Source of the DNA: an uncultured Acidobacteriia bacterium
Lineage (GTDB): Bacteria > Acidobacteriota > Terriglobia > Bryobacterales > Bryobacteraceae
Length of the DNA: 64,000 bases
Assembly: GCA_903875575.1 (NCBI GenBank)
Contig: CAIQWJ010000054.1
Coordinates: 1 to 64,000, forward strand
Direction of reading: 5' to 3'
The notes below the pieces were generated by a model. It searched no databases and was not told where the DNA came from. It was given only the letters and a program-made list of their open reading frames with translations. This document shows positions 7,911-15,734 of the stretch, in pieces. Numbering within the stretch: position 1 is the first letter of the stretch; each line of letters begins with the position of its first letter. Made by a program: the position numbers and the translations under genes.

Positions 7911-8453
7911 ATGACAAGGAGTCTCATCATGTTTCTGATCGCTTCTATAGCTGCGGCAGCCGCTCCCATCTCGGTGGGCGACCAGTTGCCGCAGTTGCGG
8001 GGTGAGTTTCTCACCGGACGGGAAGCTGTGTTGCCAGTGGCGGCCGGCGGTCGCGCGGCATTGCTGATGCTTGGCTTCAGCTATGACTCGCGGTTTTCGG
8101 TGGAAGCCTGGGCCGGGCGATTTCGCAAAGATTTCGGGGCTGAACCGAAGGTTACCTTCTTTGAGGTTCCTATTATTGGTGGCCTGGCGAAGATGGGGAA
8201 GTGGTTTATCGACAGCGGCATGAGACGCGGTACGCCGAAGGCCGACCAGGAGAATGTGATCACGGCGTACAGCGGGTCGGACGCGTGGAAGAACTACGTG
8301 GGATTCCGCGATCCGAAGGCGGCCTATCTGATTCTGATCGACGCGAATGGCAAGGTGGCGTGGATGCACGCGGGCGGGTTCGACGAGGCTAGTTATCAGG
8401 ATTTCTCCTCAAAACTGAAAGTGCTACTTGAGACTTCCGCTCTCCACCGTTAG
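7911..8453 (+). CDS. ATP10-like thioredoxin-fold protein (exported)
   Basis: A 180-residue protein with an N-terminal signal segment (LIMFLIASIAAAAA), then ISVGDQLPQLRGEFLTG. The body carries LLMLGFSYDSRFSVEAW and AYLILIDANGKVAWMHAGGF, which resemble the ATP10-like group of thioredoxin-fold proteins. No CxxC pair is present, so classical thiol redox activity is not expected. It follows the peroxiredoxin by 7 bp and ends 30 bp inside the convergent comEC. The family assignment rests on a few motifs and is tentative. Confidence 0.6.
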   Translation: MTRSLIMFLIASIAAAAAPISVGDQLPQLRGEFLTGREAVLPVAAGGRAALLMLGFSYDSRFSVEAWAGRFRKDFGAEPKVTFFEVPIIGGLAKMGKWFIDSGMRRGTPKADQENVITAYSGSDAWKNYVGFRDPKAAYLILIDANGKVAWMHAGGFDEASYQDFSSKLKVLLETSALHR

Positions 8454-10928
8454 CTTGTGCCCGTCGCTCACCACTCGCACCAGGCCATCCTCATCGGTTC
8501 GGTAGACGGTCACGTGCCGCTGTTCCAGGGCATCGATGGTCAGAGGATGCGGGTGCCCGTAGCTGTTTTCGTAGCCGACCGAGATCAGGCCGAAGGTGGG
8601 GTGGAGGGCGTTCAATAGGTCGGCGGTGCTGGAGGTGCGGCTGCCGTGGTGGCCCACTTTGAGCACGTTGGTCGGCTGGAGCATGCCGTCGTAATAGAGG
8701 CGTTCTTCTATTTTTTTCTCCATGTCGCCGGTGAGCAGAAAACTGGTTGAGCCGAAAGCAATACGCATGACGAGAGAGTCATTATTCTGCGGTTTTTCCG
8801 TGGCCTCGTAATCGGGCAGGGGAGCCAGAACCTGAATGGTGGCCCCGCCCCAGGGGAAGGGGTTGCTCTGCCGGAGTGAACGGATGCCGATGCCGAGGTC
8901 CTTCGCGGTGTCCCGCACCATCTGCCATTCCGGGCTGTCGCCCGCCGCGCCGAGCCAGACTTCTTTTGGGCGAAAGTTCTTCAGCACGGCGACCATGCCG
9001 CCCATGTGGTCCTCATGGGCGTGGGTCATGGCCACCACGTCGAGCCGCTTGATGGAGCGTGACCACAGATAAGGGGAAACCACGTCTTCGCCGATATCGA
9101 TGCCCGGACGGTGGGCGCGTCCGAAGGCGGCGATGCCGCCGGAATCCACCAGCATGAGTTGGCCGTTGGGGAACGCGGTGAGGAGCGAATCTCCCTGGCC
9201 AACGTCGATGGCGCTGAGTTCGAATTTTCCTTTATCCACCTGGGGAGCGAAGGGGTGGAGGCAGATGATGGCCAGGGCGATTGCTACGGTGCACCATGCG
9301 GCGATGCGGGAGTAGCGGCGATGTCCGCGCCAGGCGGCGAGCACCAGCAGAAGTACGAAGGCGGCAGCGAGCCACCAGGGAGGGGAGGGGATTCGCCAGT
9401 CCGGCTCCCAGCGGGCGTGGAAGGCGACGGCTTTGCGGGAAAGTTCCAGCAGCCAGGCGCAGATGCCGGCCAAAGTTTGCGACTGCGTCGCGATGGCCAT
9501 GAAACCGAGCGGTACCAGCGCGCTCAACGCCGGAACCACGATTGCATTGGCCGAAAGCCCCGAGACCGGCATGCGGTGGAAATAGACAATCATGGGCAGC
9601 GCGAGGCCGAGCTGGATGAAGAAGCTGGTGATGAAGATCTCCCAGAGGTAGAGGCAAATGCGGGCCACGCCGACCACAAGCACGCGGAAGAAAGCTTGAA
9701 AGCGGTTGCCGCACAGCAGTGAAAGCGTCCGGATCAGCAGCCGAAGTTCCACGCGAAATTGCGCGGTCTTCGGGGGCAGGCGAGGATCGCGGCCGGTGTC
9801 AGCGAGGTCGGACAGGCCGCGCGTCAGGGGACCGGAGGTGGCGTCGAGAGTTGGCACCACGAACGCGCCGATCAGGGCGACGGCGAGGAAGGAGAGCTGA
9901 AAGCTGGCATCGAAGACTTCTTCGGGATCGACGGCGATGAAGAGAATGGCAACGGTGGCCAGGATGTTGAGGATGCGGCCGTCGCGATAGAAACAGCGGC
10001 CAATGCCGTACAGCGTCATGCCAACTGCGGACCGCAGTACGGGTGCCTGCCAGCCCGTGATGCCGGAGTACAGCCATGCGGCCACGATGGTGGCGGCAAT
10101 CGCCACACCGCGCGGGACGGCCAGGATGCGCAGGAAGAAAAGCAGGACCGCCGCGAGCACCGCGACATGGCTGCCTGAGATGACCAGGGCGTGGAACGTG
10201 CCGGTGGAGCGGTAATCCAGGGTCCAGAGTTTATCCAGTTTGACGGTGGCCCCGATCAGCACGGCCTGCATCATCGCGTTGGTGTAAATGTCATGCGCGT
10301 AGAGCCTGTCCAGTCGCTCCAGGGACGCGTCGCGCACTGCGAAGATAAACCCGGCCACGCGGTTACCGCAACGCCCGGGCAGGATGCGGACATTGCCGAC
10401 GGAGGCGGAGAGATTCCAGAAGATGGTCTGGCGGGCGAGGTAGTGGACGAAGTCGAAAGAGCCGGGGTTGGCGTAATTGTGGGGGCTACGGGCCTTCGCC
10501 TCCAGTTCCACGATGGTGCCGTAGGGCAGTTTGGGAAAGGATTCTTCGGGTTTCGCGTAGAGCGAGACCTGGGCGCGGGCACCGGGGGCGAGTTCGATGG
10601 CAAACTTCTCGCGATCCTGTCCGGTGAGCGCGGGATCCACTACGCAGCCCTGGAAGATGGCGGGGGTGTTATCGGGGATGGAGAGGGCGGGTGGAGTCGC
10701 GGGTGGCCGCGCGGCGATGATGGCTGTTCCCGCGAAGAATACGGCGGTGCATGCCGCCAGTCGAGTGGCGAGTTTTCCTGGGGAGGCCAACTTTGCGGCG
10801 ATGGCGAGTGCTGCGCAGGCCAGGGTGCCCCAAAGTGCCGGGCCGAGCGGAATGGGCTGATACAGCGCGAGCACCACGCCGGCGGACAGGCACACGAAAA
10901 GCGGAATGAGAGGCTCACGGAGTCGCAA
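8424..10928 (-). CDS. comEC: ComEC/Rec2-type DNA internalisation protein
   Basis: An 834-residue inner-membrane protein that carries single-stranded DNA into the cytoplasm during natural transformation. It has the usual three parts. An N-terminal region with membrane helices and a soluble DUF4131-like domain covers about 1-200. A polytopic Competence domain covers about 220-540 (FHALVISGSHVAVLAAVLLF). A C-terminal metallo-beta-lactamase domain covers about 570-830, with THAHEDHMGG and VGHHGSRTSS. All metal-binding motifs are intact. No other competence genes are near. It is convergent with the ATP10-like gene and overlaps it by 30 bp. Confidence 0.94.
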   Translation of the reverse strand: MRLREPLIPLFVCLSAGVVLALYQPIPLGPALWGTLACAALAIAAKLASPGKLATRLAACTAVFFAGTAIIAARPPATPPALSIPDNTPAIFQGCVVDPALTGQDREKFAIELAPGARAQVSLYAKPEESFPKLPYGTIVELEAKARSPHNYANPGSFDFVHYLARQTIFWNLSASVGNVRILPGRCGNRVAGFIFAVRDASLERLDRLYAHDIYTNAMMQAVLIGATVKLDKLWTLDYRSTGTFHALVISGSHVAVLAAVLLFFLRILAVPRGVAIAATIVAAWLYSGITGWQAPVLRSAVGMTLYGIGRCFYRDGRILNILATVAILFIAVDPEEVFDASFQLSFLAVALIGAFVVPTLDATSGPLTRGLSDLADTGRDPRLPPKTAQFRVELRLLIRTLSLLCGNRFQAFFRVLVVGVARICLYLWEIFITSFFIQLGLALPMIVYFHRMPVSGLSANAIVVPALSALVPLGFMAIATQSQTLAGICAWLLELSRKAVAFHARWEPDWRIPSPPWWLAAAFVLLLVLAAWRGHRRYSRIAAWCTVAIALAIICLHPFAPQVDKGKFELSAIDVGQGDSLLTAFPNGQLMLVDSGGIAAFGRAHRPGIDIGEDVVSPYLWSRSIKRLDVVAMTHAHEDHMGGMVAVLKNFRPKEVWLGAAGDSPEWQMVRDTAKDLGIGIRSLRQSNPFPWGGATIQVLAPLPDYEATEKPQNNDSLVMRIAFGSTSFLLTGDMEKKIEERLYYDGMLQPTNVLKVGHHGSRTSSTADLLNALHPTFGLISVGYENSYGHPHPLTIDALEQRHVTVYRTDEDGLVRVVSDGHKLTVESGSLK

Positions 10929-10958
10929 TAAGCATAGTGGCGACGCGGGAGATTATTC

Positions 10959-11345
10959 TCACCAGATTCGGCGGATATGGTACTCGTCAAAGATCGTATC
11001 GCTGCTGACGATAGCCAGGTTTTCGGCCTGCGCCTGGGCGATGAGCATGCGGTCAAACGGATCTTTGTGCGCGCCGGGCAGCGAACCGGCGCGCTGGCTA
11101 TGGTCCATCGTGATGTTCAGCTGAATGAAGCCGAGTTGGCGCACGATGCTGACGATGTCGGCAGCGAAAGCGTCGGCCCCGGGCAGTTTTCCCAGCCTCG
11201 ATTTGGTGGCAATTTCCCACGCGGAAGCCGCGCTGACGTAGGCTTCGGTATCCACCGGTGTCAACACGGTTCGTGCCGCTGGGCTGAGCTGGGTGGGGTC
11301 TAAAGCGCACCAGATCAGGGCGCAGGTGTCCAGCAGGACCTTCAC
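10959..11345 (-). CDS. PIN-domain toxin (VapC-like)
   Basis: A 128-residue PIN ribonuclease. The acidic active-site residues are visible: Asp in KVLLDTCALIW, Glu in ASAWEIATKSRLGKL and Asp in HKDPFDRMLIAQA. PIN toxins cleave RNA, often initiator tRNA, when freed from their antitoxin. The start lies 3 bp after the stop of the Phd-type gene at 11349-11576, the usual antitoxin-first arrangement. Confidence 0.9.
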   Translation of the reverse strand: MKVLLDTCALIWCALDPTQLSPAARTVLTPVDTEAYVSAASAWEIATKSRLGKLPGADAFAADIVSIVRQLGFIQLNITMDHSQRAGSLPGAHKDPFDRMLIAQAQAENLAIVSSDTIFDEYHIRRIW

Positions 11346-11348
11346 TGG

Positions 11349-11576
11349 CTAAGCTTCCCAGGCGGCTAATTCGTCCTGAGGCAGCGGCTCGAAGAACTCC
11401 GGACCGATCTTGTACTTGTCTTTGAAGAGGCCCAGCGGACGGGCACCGGAGTGTGGTTGCACCAGAACCAGGCGCACCACCGGAGTCTTGCCACGGGCGA
11501 TGACGACGTCTTCGCCGCGTTCGGCCTGCTCAATCAGGCGAGAGAGATTGGTTTTGGCTTCGTGGACGGTTGGCAT
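11349..11576 (-). CDS. Phd/YefM-family antitoxin
   Basis: A 75-residue protein with the Phd/YefM DNA-binding fold: VHEAKTNLSRLIEQAERGEDVVIARGKTPVVRL. The C-terminal third (FFEPLPQDELAAWEA) is the acidic tail that normally blocks the partner toxin. It precedes the PIN toxin by 3 bp. The AT-rich block just upstream (11577-11600, containing GTTAGCTAA) is a reasonable autoregulated promoter region. Confidence 0.9.
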   Translation of the reverse strand: MPTVHEAKTNLSRLIEQAERGEDVVIARGKTPVVRLVLVQPHSGARPLGLFKDKYKIGPEFFEPLPQDELAAWEA

Positions 11577-11618
11577 GACTAACTAAATGTTAGCTAATGT
11601 GGGAGCGACTGTCAAGCT

Positions 11619-11975
11619 TTAGGCAGCGTGGGTGACCAAATTGCGGCGAACCTGCTGAATCTGCTGCACTTCGAGCCATGAAAGTACAATAAACGTCTTA
11701 TGCGCACGGTCTTCGCAATTCTGCCAGCGTTCCGAGCCCAGCGGATCGAAAAACTCCGACAGCATTCGGTAAGGATTCACAGGAACATCGTCTGCTGACA
11801 AACTCGCTTCCAGAAGGCAGGCCCCCTGAAATTCGGCGAGGCACTCCAGTTCCCCGCAGGATAAACCTGTCAGGAAATCAAGTACAGAGTGAAGATTGGA
11901 AGAATTGGCGATGCGAAGCTGGGCGGTGCGAATCAAAGCACCCATCAGGGAAGAGCGAGAGGCGACGACGGCCAA
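11619..11975 (-). CDS. hypothetical protein
   Basis: A 118-residue frame I do not recognise. It begins at a TTG at 11975, preceded by GGAG about 8 nt upstream; an in-frame ATG at 11945 would give a 108-residue form. There is no signal peptide or membrane helix and no clear motif. The central part is acidic (FQGACLLEASLSADDVP). It sits between the toxin-antitoxin pair and the argF promoter region and is divergent from argF. It may be a small accessory gene or a remnant. Confidence 0.4.
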   Translation of the reverse strand: MAVVASRSSLMGALIRTAQLRIANSSNLHSVLDFLTGLSCGELECLAEFQGACLLEASLSADDVPVNPYRMLSEFFDPLGSERWQNCEDRAHKTFIVLSWLEVQQIQQVRRNLVTHAA

Positions 11976-12118
11976 AGTTAAGCTCCAAAAGTACGCTGAG
12001 CAAACGTACTACACCCATTATCAGGGAATCCCGCTTTGGAATGCAAGGCACGCGATAGAAATACTGTTACAGGAGCGCTCAATAAGTACCATAACGCTAT
12101 CCATTCGATTTCTTATCC

Positions 12119-12148
12119 TTGACTCCGGACATTCATGAATGGTTAAAT
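12119..12148 (+). promoter_or_regulatory. candidate argF promoter
   Basis: TTGACT at 12119-12124 and TTAAAT at 12143-12148 are 18 bp apart. A start site would fall near 12155-12160, leaving a leader of only about 13-18 nt before the argF ATG. The -10 region overlaps the first ARG-box-like element. No ribosome binding site is visible in the short leader. Confidence 0.5.
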
Positions 12149-12173
12149 ATTCATTTGGTTGAATAAAAATTCA
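12140..12173 (+). promoter_or_regulatory. ARG box pair (ArgR operator) over the argF start
   Basis: TGAATAAAAATTCA at 12160-12173 matches the core of the E. coli ARG-box consensus (TGAAT, four A/T, ATTCA) at every position. Its last base is the A of the argF ATG. A weaker box, TGGTTAAATATTCA, lies at 12140-12153, centred 20 bp upstream. ArgR operators are usually tandem boxes about 21 bp apart. An ATTCATGAAT palindrome at 12131-12140 adds a further half-site. The cognate regulator ArgR is encoded 2.4 kb downstream. Confidence 0.75.
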
Positions 12174-13090
12174 TGACTGCCACGTTGCCGCGACTCCAGC
12201 GCCTCGCCCACCCGGATTTCACACGGGATCTGGACGCCACCACTGAAGAATTAACCACGCTGCTGGATCTTGCTGCGGATGTGAAACGCTCGCCCGAACG
12301 CTACCGGTCTGCTTTGAGCGGCAAGTCGTTGGCGTTGCTTTTTGAAAAGCCGTCGCTGCGTACGCGTGTCACTTTTGAACTGGCGATTCAGCAACTTGGC
12401 GGATTCGCCATCCTGAATGACGGTCGCATTGGTGTTCGCGAACCGCTCAAAGACATGGCGCGGAATCTGGATCGGTGGGTTTCTGGTATTGTGGCCCGTA
12501 CCTACACCCAGCAGACGGTGGACGACCTTGCCCTTTGGGCTTCCGTCCCGGTGGTGAACGCGCTCAGCGACATGTGGCATCCCTGTCAGGCGCTGGCCGA
12601 CATGCAAACCATCCGTGAGCATTTTGGCGATACCCGGGGGCTGAAACTGGCCTTTATCGGCGATGGCAACAATGTGGCGAGTTCGCTGCTTCTGAACTGC
12701 ACCCGATTGGGTATGAAATTCTCCATTGCGACTCCGGCGGGGTATGAACTGCCTGGCGAGGTGCTTGCGCTGGCTTCGGGCGATGTGGAAGTTGCCAAAG
12801 ATCCGGCTGGTGCCGTTGAGGGTGCGCAAATCGTCTATACCGACGTGTGGACCAGCATGGGCGAAGAGCACGAAGCAGCCCAGCGGTTGGCGGACTTTGC
12901 GGGGTATCAGGTCAACGACGCGTTGACGGCGAAAGCGGCGGCCGATGCGGTTTTCATGCATTGCCTGCCGGCCCATCGCGGCGAAGAAGTGACGGACAGC
13001 GTGATGGAATCGTCCCGTTCCGTGGTATTCGACGAAGCGGAAAACCGGCTGCACGCCCAGAAGGCGCTGCTGCTGATGTTGCTGGGGTAG
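12173..13090 (+). CDS. argF: ornithine carbamoyltransferase
   Basis: A 305-residue cytoplasmic enzyme that makes citrulline from ornithine and carbamoyl phosphate. Motifs in order are FEKPSLRTRVTFE (carbamoyl-phosphate site), HPCQALADMQTI, DVWTSMGEE (ornithine SMG loop) and MHCLPAHRGEEV (catalytic Cys in HCLP). The ATG at 12173 gives the usual N-terminus, and the next candidate, TTG at 12185, also lacks a ribosome site. The start codon overlaps a perfect ARG box, so repression by ArgR is likely. argH follows after 99 bp; argG, which would lie between them in the pathway, is not in the window. Confidence 0.96.
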   Translation: MTATLPRLQRLAHPDFTRDLDATTEELTTLLDLAADVKRSPERYRSALSGKSLALLFEKPSLRTRVTFELAIQQLGGFAILNDGRIGVREPLKDMARNLDRWVSGIVARTYTQQTVDDLALWASVPVVNALSDMWHPCQALADMQTIREHFGDTRGLKLAFIGDGNNVASSLLLNCTRLGMKFSIATPAGYELPGEVLALASGDVEVAKDPAGAVEGAQIVYTDVWTSMGEEHEAAQRLADFAGYQVNDALTAKAAADAVFMHCLPAHRGEEVTDSVMESSRSVVFDEAENRLHAQKALLLMLLG

Positions 13091-13189
13091 GGAATTCGAC
13101 ATGATGAGATCAGATAAAGCGACGTTCGCGTTGGCGGGCGGACAGGATTGGTGTGTGGCTATGGCAGCGAATAACGGAGAGGCAAGTCG

Positions 13190-14578
13190 ATGAAACTTTG
13201 GGGCGGACGTTTCGAAAGCGGGCCTTCCGAGGTCTTCGAGCGCTTTTCCAATTCGCTGCACTTTGATCGGCGGCTGCTGGCGGTGGACGTGCGCGGTTCG
13301 CAGGCTTTCGCCCGTTCACTGACGCGGGCCGGTGTCCTGGCTGAAGCCGAATGTGCCACCCTGTGCGAGGCTTTCGATGCTATACGTGCGGATGCCGAAG
13401 GTGAGAACGCCGCGGCTTTCTTCGCGGGTGCCGACGACGAAGACGTACACTCCTTCGTCATCCACAAGCTGAAACTCCGCGTGGGAGCGCTGGCGGACAA
13501 GATCCACACTGGTCGCAGCCGCAATGAACAGGTTTCGCTCGATACGCGGCTCTGGCTGCGCGAAGAGTGCGACCGAACGCGCGAACTGGTGAAGTCGCTG
13601 ATGGGCGAACTGCTGGAACTGGCCGCGAAGTATCCGAATGCCGTCATCCCCGGCTATACGCATCTTCGCCGGGCACAGCCTGTGCTTTGGCCGCACTATC
13701 TTCTTGCGTATTTCGAGATGCTGGCGCGCGATTATGACCGCCTGGGCGATGCGCGCCGCCGCGTCAATGTGATGCCGCTTGGTTCCGGCGCGCTGGCCGG
13801 CTCCGGCTTCCCGCACGACCGCGAGGCGATCGCCCGCGACCTCGGATTCGCTTCCATCACGGCGAACAGTATGGACGTTTCCGCCGACCGCGATTTCGCG
13901 CTCGACTATCTCTACGCGGCCTCGGTTGTGATGATTCATCTGAGCCGTTTGGCGGAAGACTGGATTCTCTATTCTTCCGAGGAATTTGGCTGGATGGAAC
14001 TGGGCGACGGCGTTACCAGCGGTTCCAGCCTGATGCCGCAGAAGAAGAATCCGGATTCGCTGGAACTGATCCGCGGGAAGTCGGGCCGCGTGATTGGCGC
14101 GCTGAATTCGCTGCTCTTCACCATGAAGGGTCTGCCGATGACCTACAACCGCGACATGCAGGAAGACAAGGAGCCGCTGTTCGAAGCTGCCGATCAGGCC
14201 AATGGCTGCCTGGAAATGGCGTGCTGTGTGGCGGAGTCCGTGGTGCTGCATCCGGACGTACCGTTTGCCGCGGCCGAAGAGAGTTGGGTGGTTGCGACGG
14301 ACCTTGCGGAAGCGCTGGCGCGCAACGGTACCGCCTTCCATCAGGCGCATCAGATCGTGGGCCGCCTGGTTCTGGACAGCCTCCGCAACGGGAAGAAGCC
14401 GGCGGACTGGTCGGCGGAAGCGCTGGCGGCTTTTGCGCCGGAGTTTACGGCCGATGTGGCGCGGTTGCTGGATCCACGCGAAGGTATGAAGACACGCGAG
14501 ATTGCCGGCGGCACCGGACCGGGTGTGGTGGCGGCCGCTCTGGCGGCTGCGCGCGTGCGGCTGAGTGAGATGGCCTGA
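13190..14578 (+). CDS. argH: argininosuccinate lyase
   Basis: A 462-residue enzyme of the fumarase/aspartase superfamily that splits argininosuccinate into arginine and fumarate. It starts with the typical MKLWGGRFESGPSE and carries the substrate loop KIHTGRSRNEQV and the superfamily signature GSSLMPQKKNPD (residues about 279-290), which contains the catalytic serine loop. A ribosome site GGAGAGG lies 7-13 nt before the ATG. argR follows 7 bp after the stop, so argF-argH-argR probably form one ArgR-controlled unit. Confidence 0.97.
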   Translation: MKLWGGRFESGPSEVFERFSNSLHFDRRLLAVDVRGSQAFARSLTRAGVLAEAECATLCEAFDAIRADAEGENAAAFFAGADDEDVHSFVIHKLKLRVGALADKIHTGRSRNEQVSLDTRLWLREECDRTRELVKSLMGELLELAAKYPNAVIPGYTHLRRAQPVLWPHYLLAYFEMLARDYDRLGDARRRVNVMPLGSGALAGSGFPHDREAIARDLGFASITANSMDVSADRDFALDYLYAASVVMIHLSRLAEDWILYSSEEFGWMELGDGVTSGSSLMPQKKNPDSLELIRGKSGRVIGALNSLLFTMKGLPMTYNRDMQEDKEPLFEAADQANGCLEMACCVAESVVLHPDVPFAAAEESWVVATDLAEALARNGTAFHQAHQIVGRLVLDSLRNGKKPADWSAEALAAFAPEFTADVARLLDPREGMKTREIAGGTGPGVVAAALAAARVRLSEMA

Positions 14579-14585
14579 GGAGACT

Positions 14586-15017
14586 ATGACGAAGAGCTAT
14601 CGACAGGGACAGATCCTCCAGCTCATTCGTACTCGTAGTATCTCCACGCAGGAGGATCTGGCGCTTGCATTGAAGGAATGCGGCGTGGATGCCACGCAGG
14701 TCACGCTGTCGCGCGATATCCGTGAAATGGGCCTGGTGAAGACGCCGGATGGTTATCGCGCGTTGCAGTTGCAGCGGAGGCCTGAAGATCTCAACGCTCT
14801 GGCCAGCGAGTTCCTTCGCGACGTTCGTATGGCGCAGAATCAGATTGTGCTGCGGACGGCGCCAGGGCACGCTAGTTCGGTGGCGGTGGCGCTGGATAGT
14901 GCCGAATGGCCGGAAGTTGTGGGGACGTTAGCCGGGGATGATACTGTTTTGGTTATCTGCCCTGACGCTGCCGTTGCAGAGACGGTTCGGGCGCGGTTGA
15001 TGGCGATGATCGGGTAG
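14586..15017 (+). CDS. argR: arginine repressor
   Basis: A 143-residue transcription factor. The N-terminal winged helix is at residues 1-70 (QILQLIRTRSISTQEDLA, then VTLSRDIREMGLVK). The C-terminal hexamerisation and arginine-binding domain has TAPGHASSVAVALD and the arginine-contact motif AGDDTVLVI. The ATG at 14586 has GAGGAG just upstream and overlaps nothing. As the third gene of the arg run it would be autoregulated through the ARG boxes at argF. Confidence 0.95.
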   Translation: MTKSYRQGQILQLIRTRSISTQEDLALALKECGVDATQVTLSRDIREMGLVKTPDGYRALQLQRRPEDLNALASEFLRDVRMAQNQIVLRTAPGHASSVAVALDSAEWPEVVGTLAGDDTVLVICPDAAVAETVRARLMAMIG

Positions 15018-15040
15018 TGTTTCCACTGCCCGGGTCGGTC

Positions 15041-15542
15041 TTACTGGACTGTGTTGATCGCTGAGAACAGTTCGTCCAGTCCGATTACGTATTCACCCGC
15101 GCTTAGCATCTGGGTCACGCGCACTGGTTCGGCTCCAGCGTGATACTCCCACGCGGTCCGTTTGACGGGGTCTGCAATCCAGCAGAACGGCACGCCCCAT
15201 TCGTGATACTCTTCGCATTTCGCCATCATCGTACCAAGGCGGTCTTCCGGCGATAGTATTTCGCAGCAAAGCAGGACGGCGTCTGTGGGATTGGGACTTT
15301 CAAGTACAGGGGCCGCGATCACATCCGGCACCAGATACCGGGTAGGGGACAAGTCGTACGGTTACTTCCGGTGCGGCCTGAAGCCCCAGCCTCCGAAGCA
15401 TGAGTACCAGCATGAACTCGAGCAGGCCGTGAAACGTTGTTGGCATGGGTTTGGGGTAGAGCACGCCTTCGCGGTACTCGCAACTGGGCTTTTCCGAGTA
15501 CTGGAGGTACTCTTAGACCGATATTAGTGTCGTACTGCTCAT
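15041..15542 (-). pseudogene. Uma2-family gene, inactivated by a stop and a frameshift
   Basis: Reading the minus strand from an ATG at 15542 gives MSSTTLISV, a TAA stop (15513-15515) where the family has Glu, then EYLQYSEKPSCEYREGVLY, continuing to EVTVRL near 15352. The frame then shifts by one base, and SPTRYLVPDVIAAPVLES continues to the normal C-terminus at 15041. The total of 502 nt is one more than a multiple of three, fitting a single extra base. Uma2 proteins are PD-(D/E)XK nuclease-like. Both lesions are internal, so the gene is dead or strongly decayed. The interval 15543-15734 holds nothing recognisable. Confidence 0.8.
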
Positions 15543-15734
15543 GTGCAGATTTTACCTTTCCGAAAGGTCGCGTATTGCGCCCCCCGCAGGCCGACAAGTC
15601 AGACACCGAATCAAACCGGCATAAGGCCGATGCGGTTTTCTCAGTCGGCCGCGCCGGTCGCTGCCCAGGTCAGCAGGAGATCTTCGACGTCCGCGCCGAT
15701 TTCCAGTTCCTGCGACAGGATGATAGCCGGTTTT

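Noticed and set aside
10191-10931. Plus-strand frame of 246 codons opposite comEC
   Set aside because: Gly-rich shadow frame; comEC on the minus strand explains the region.
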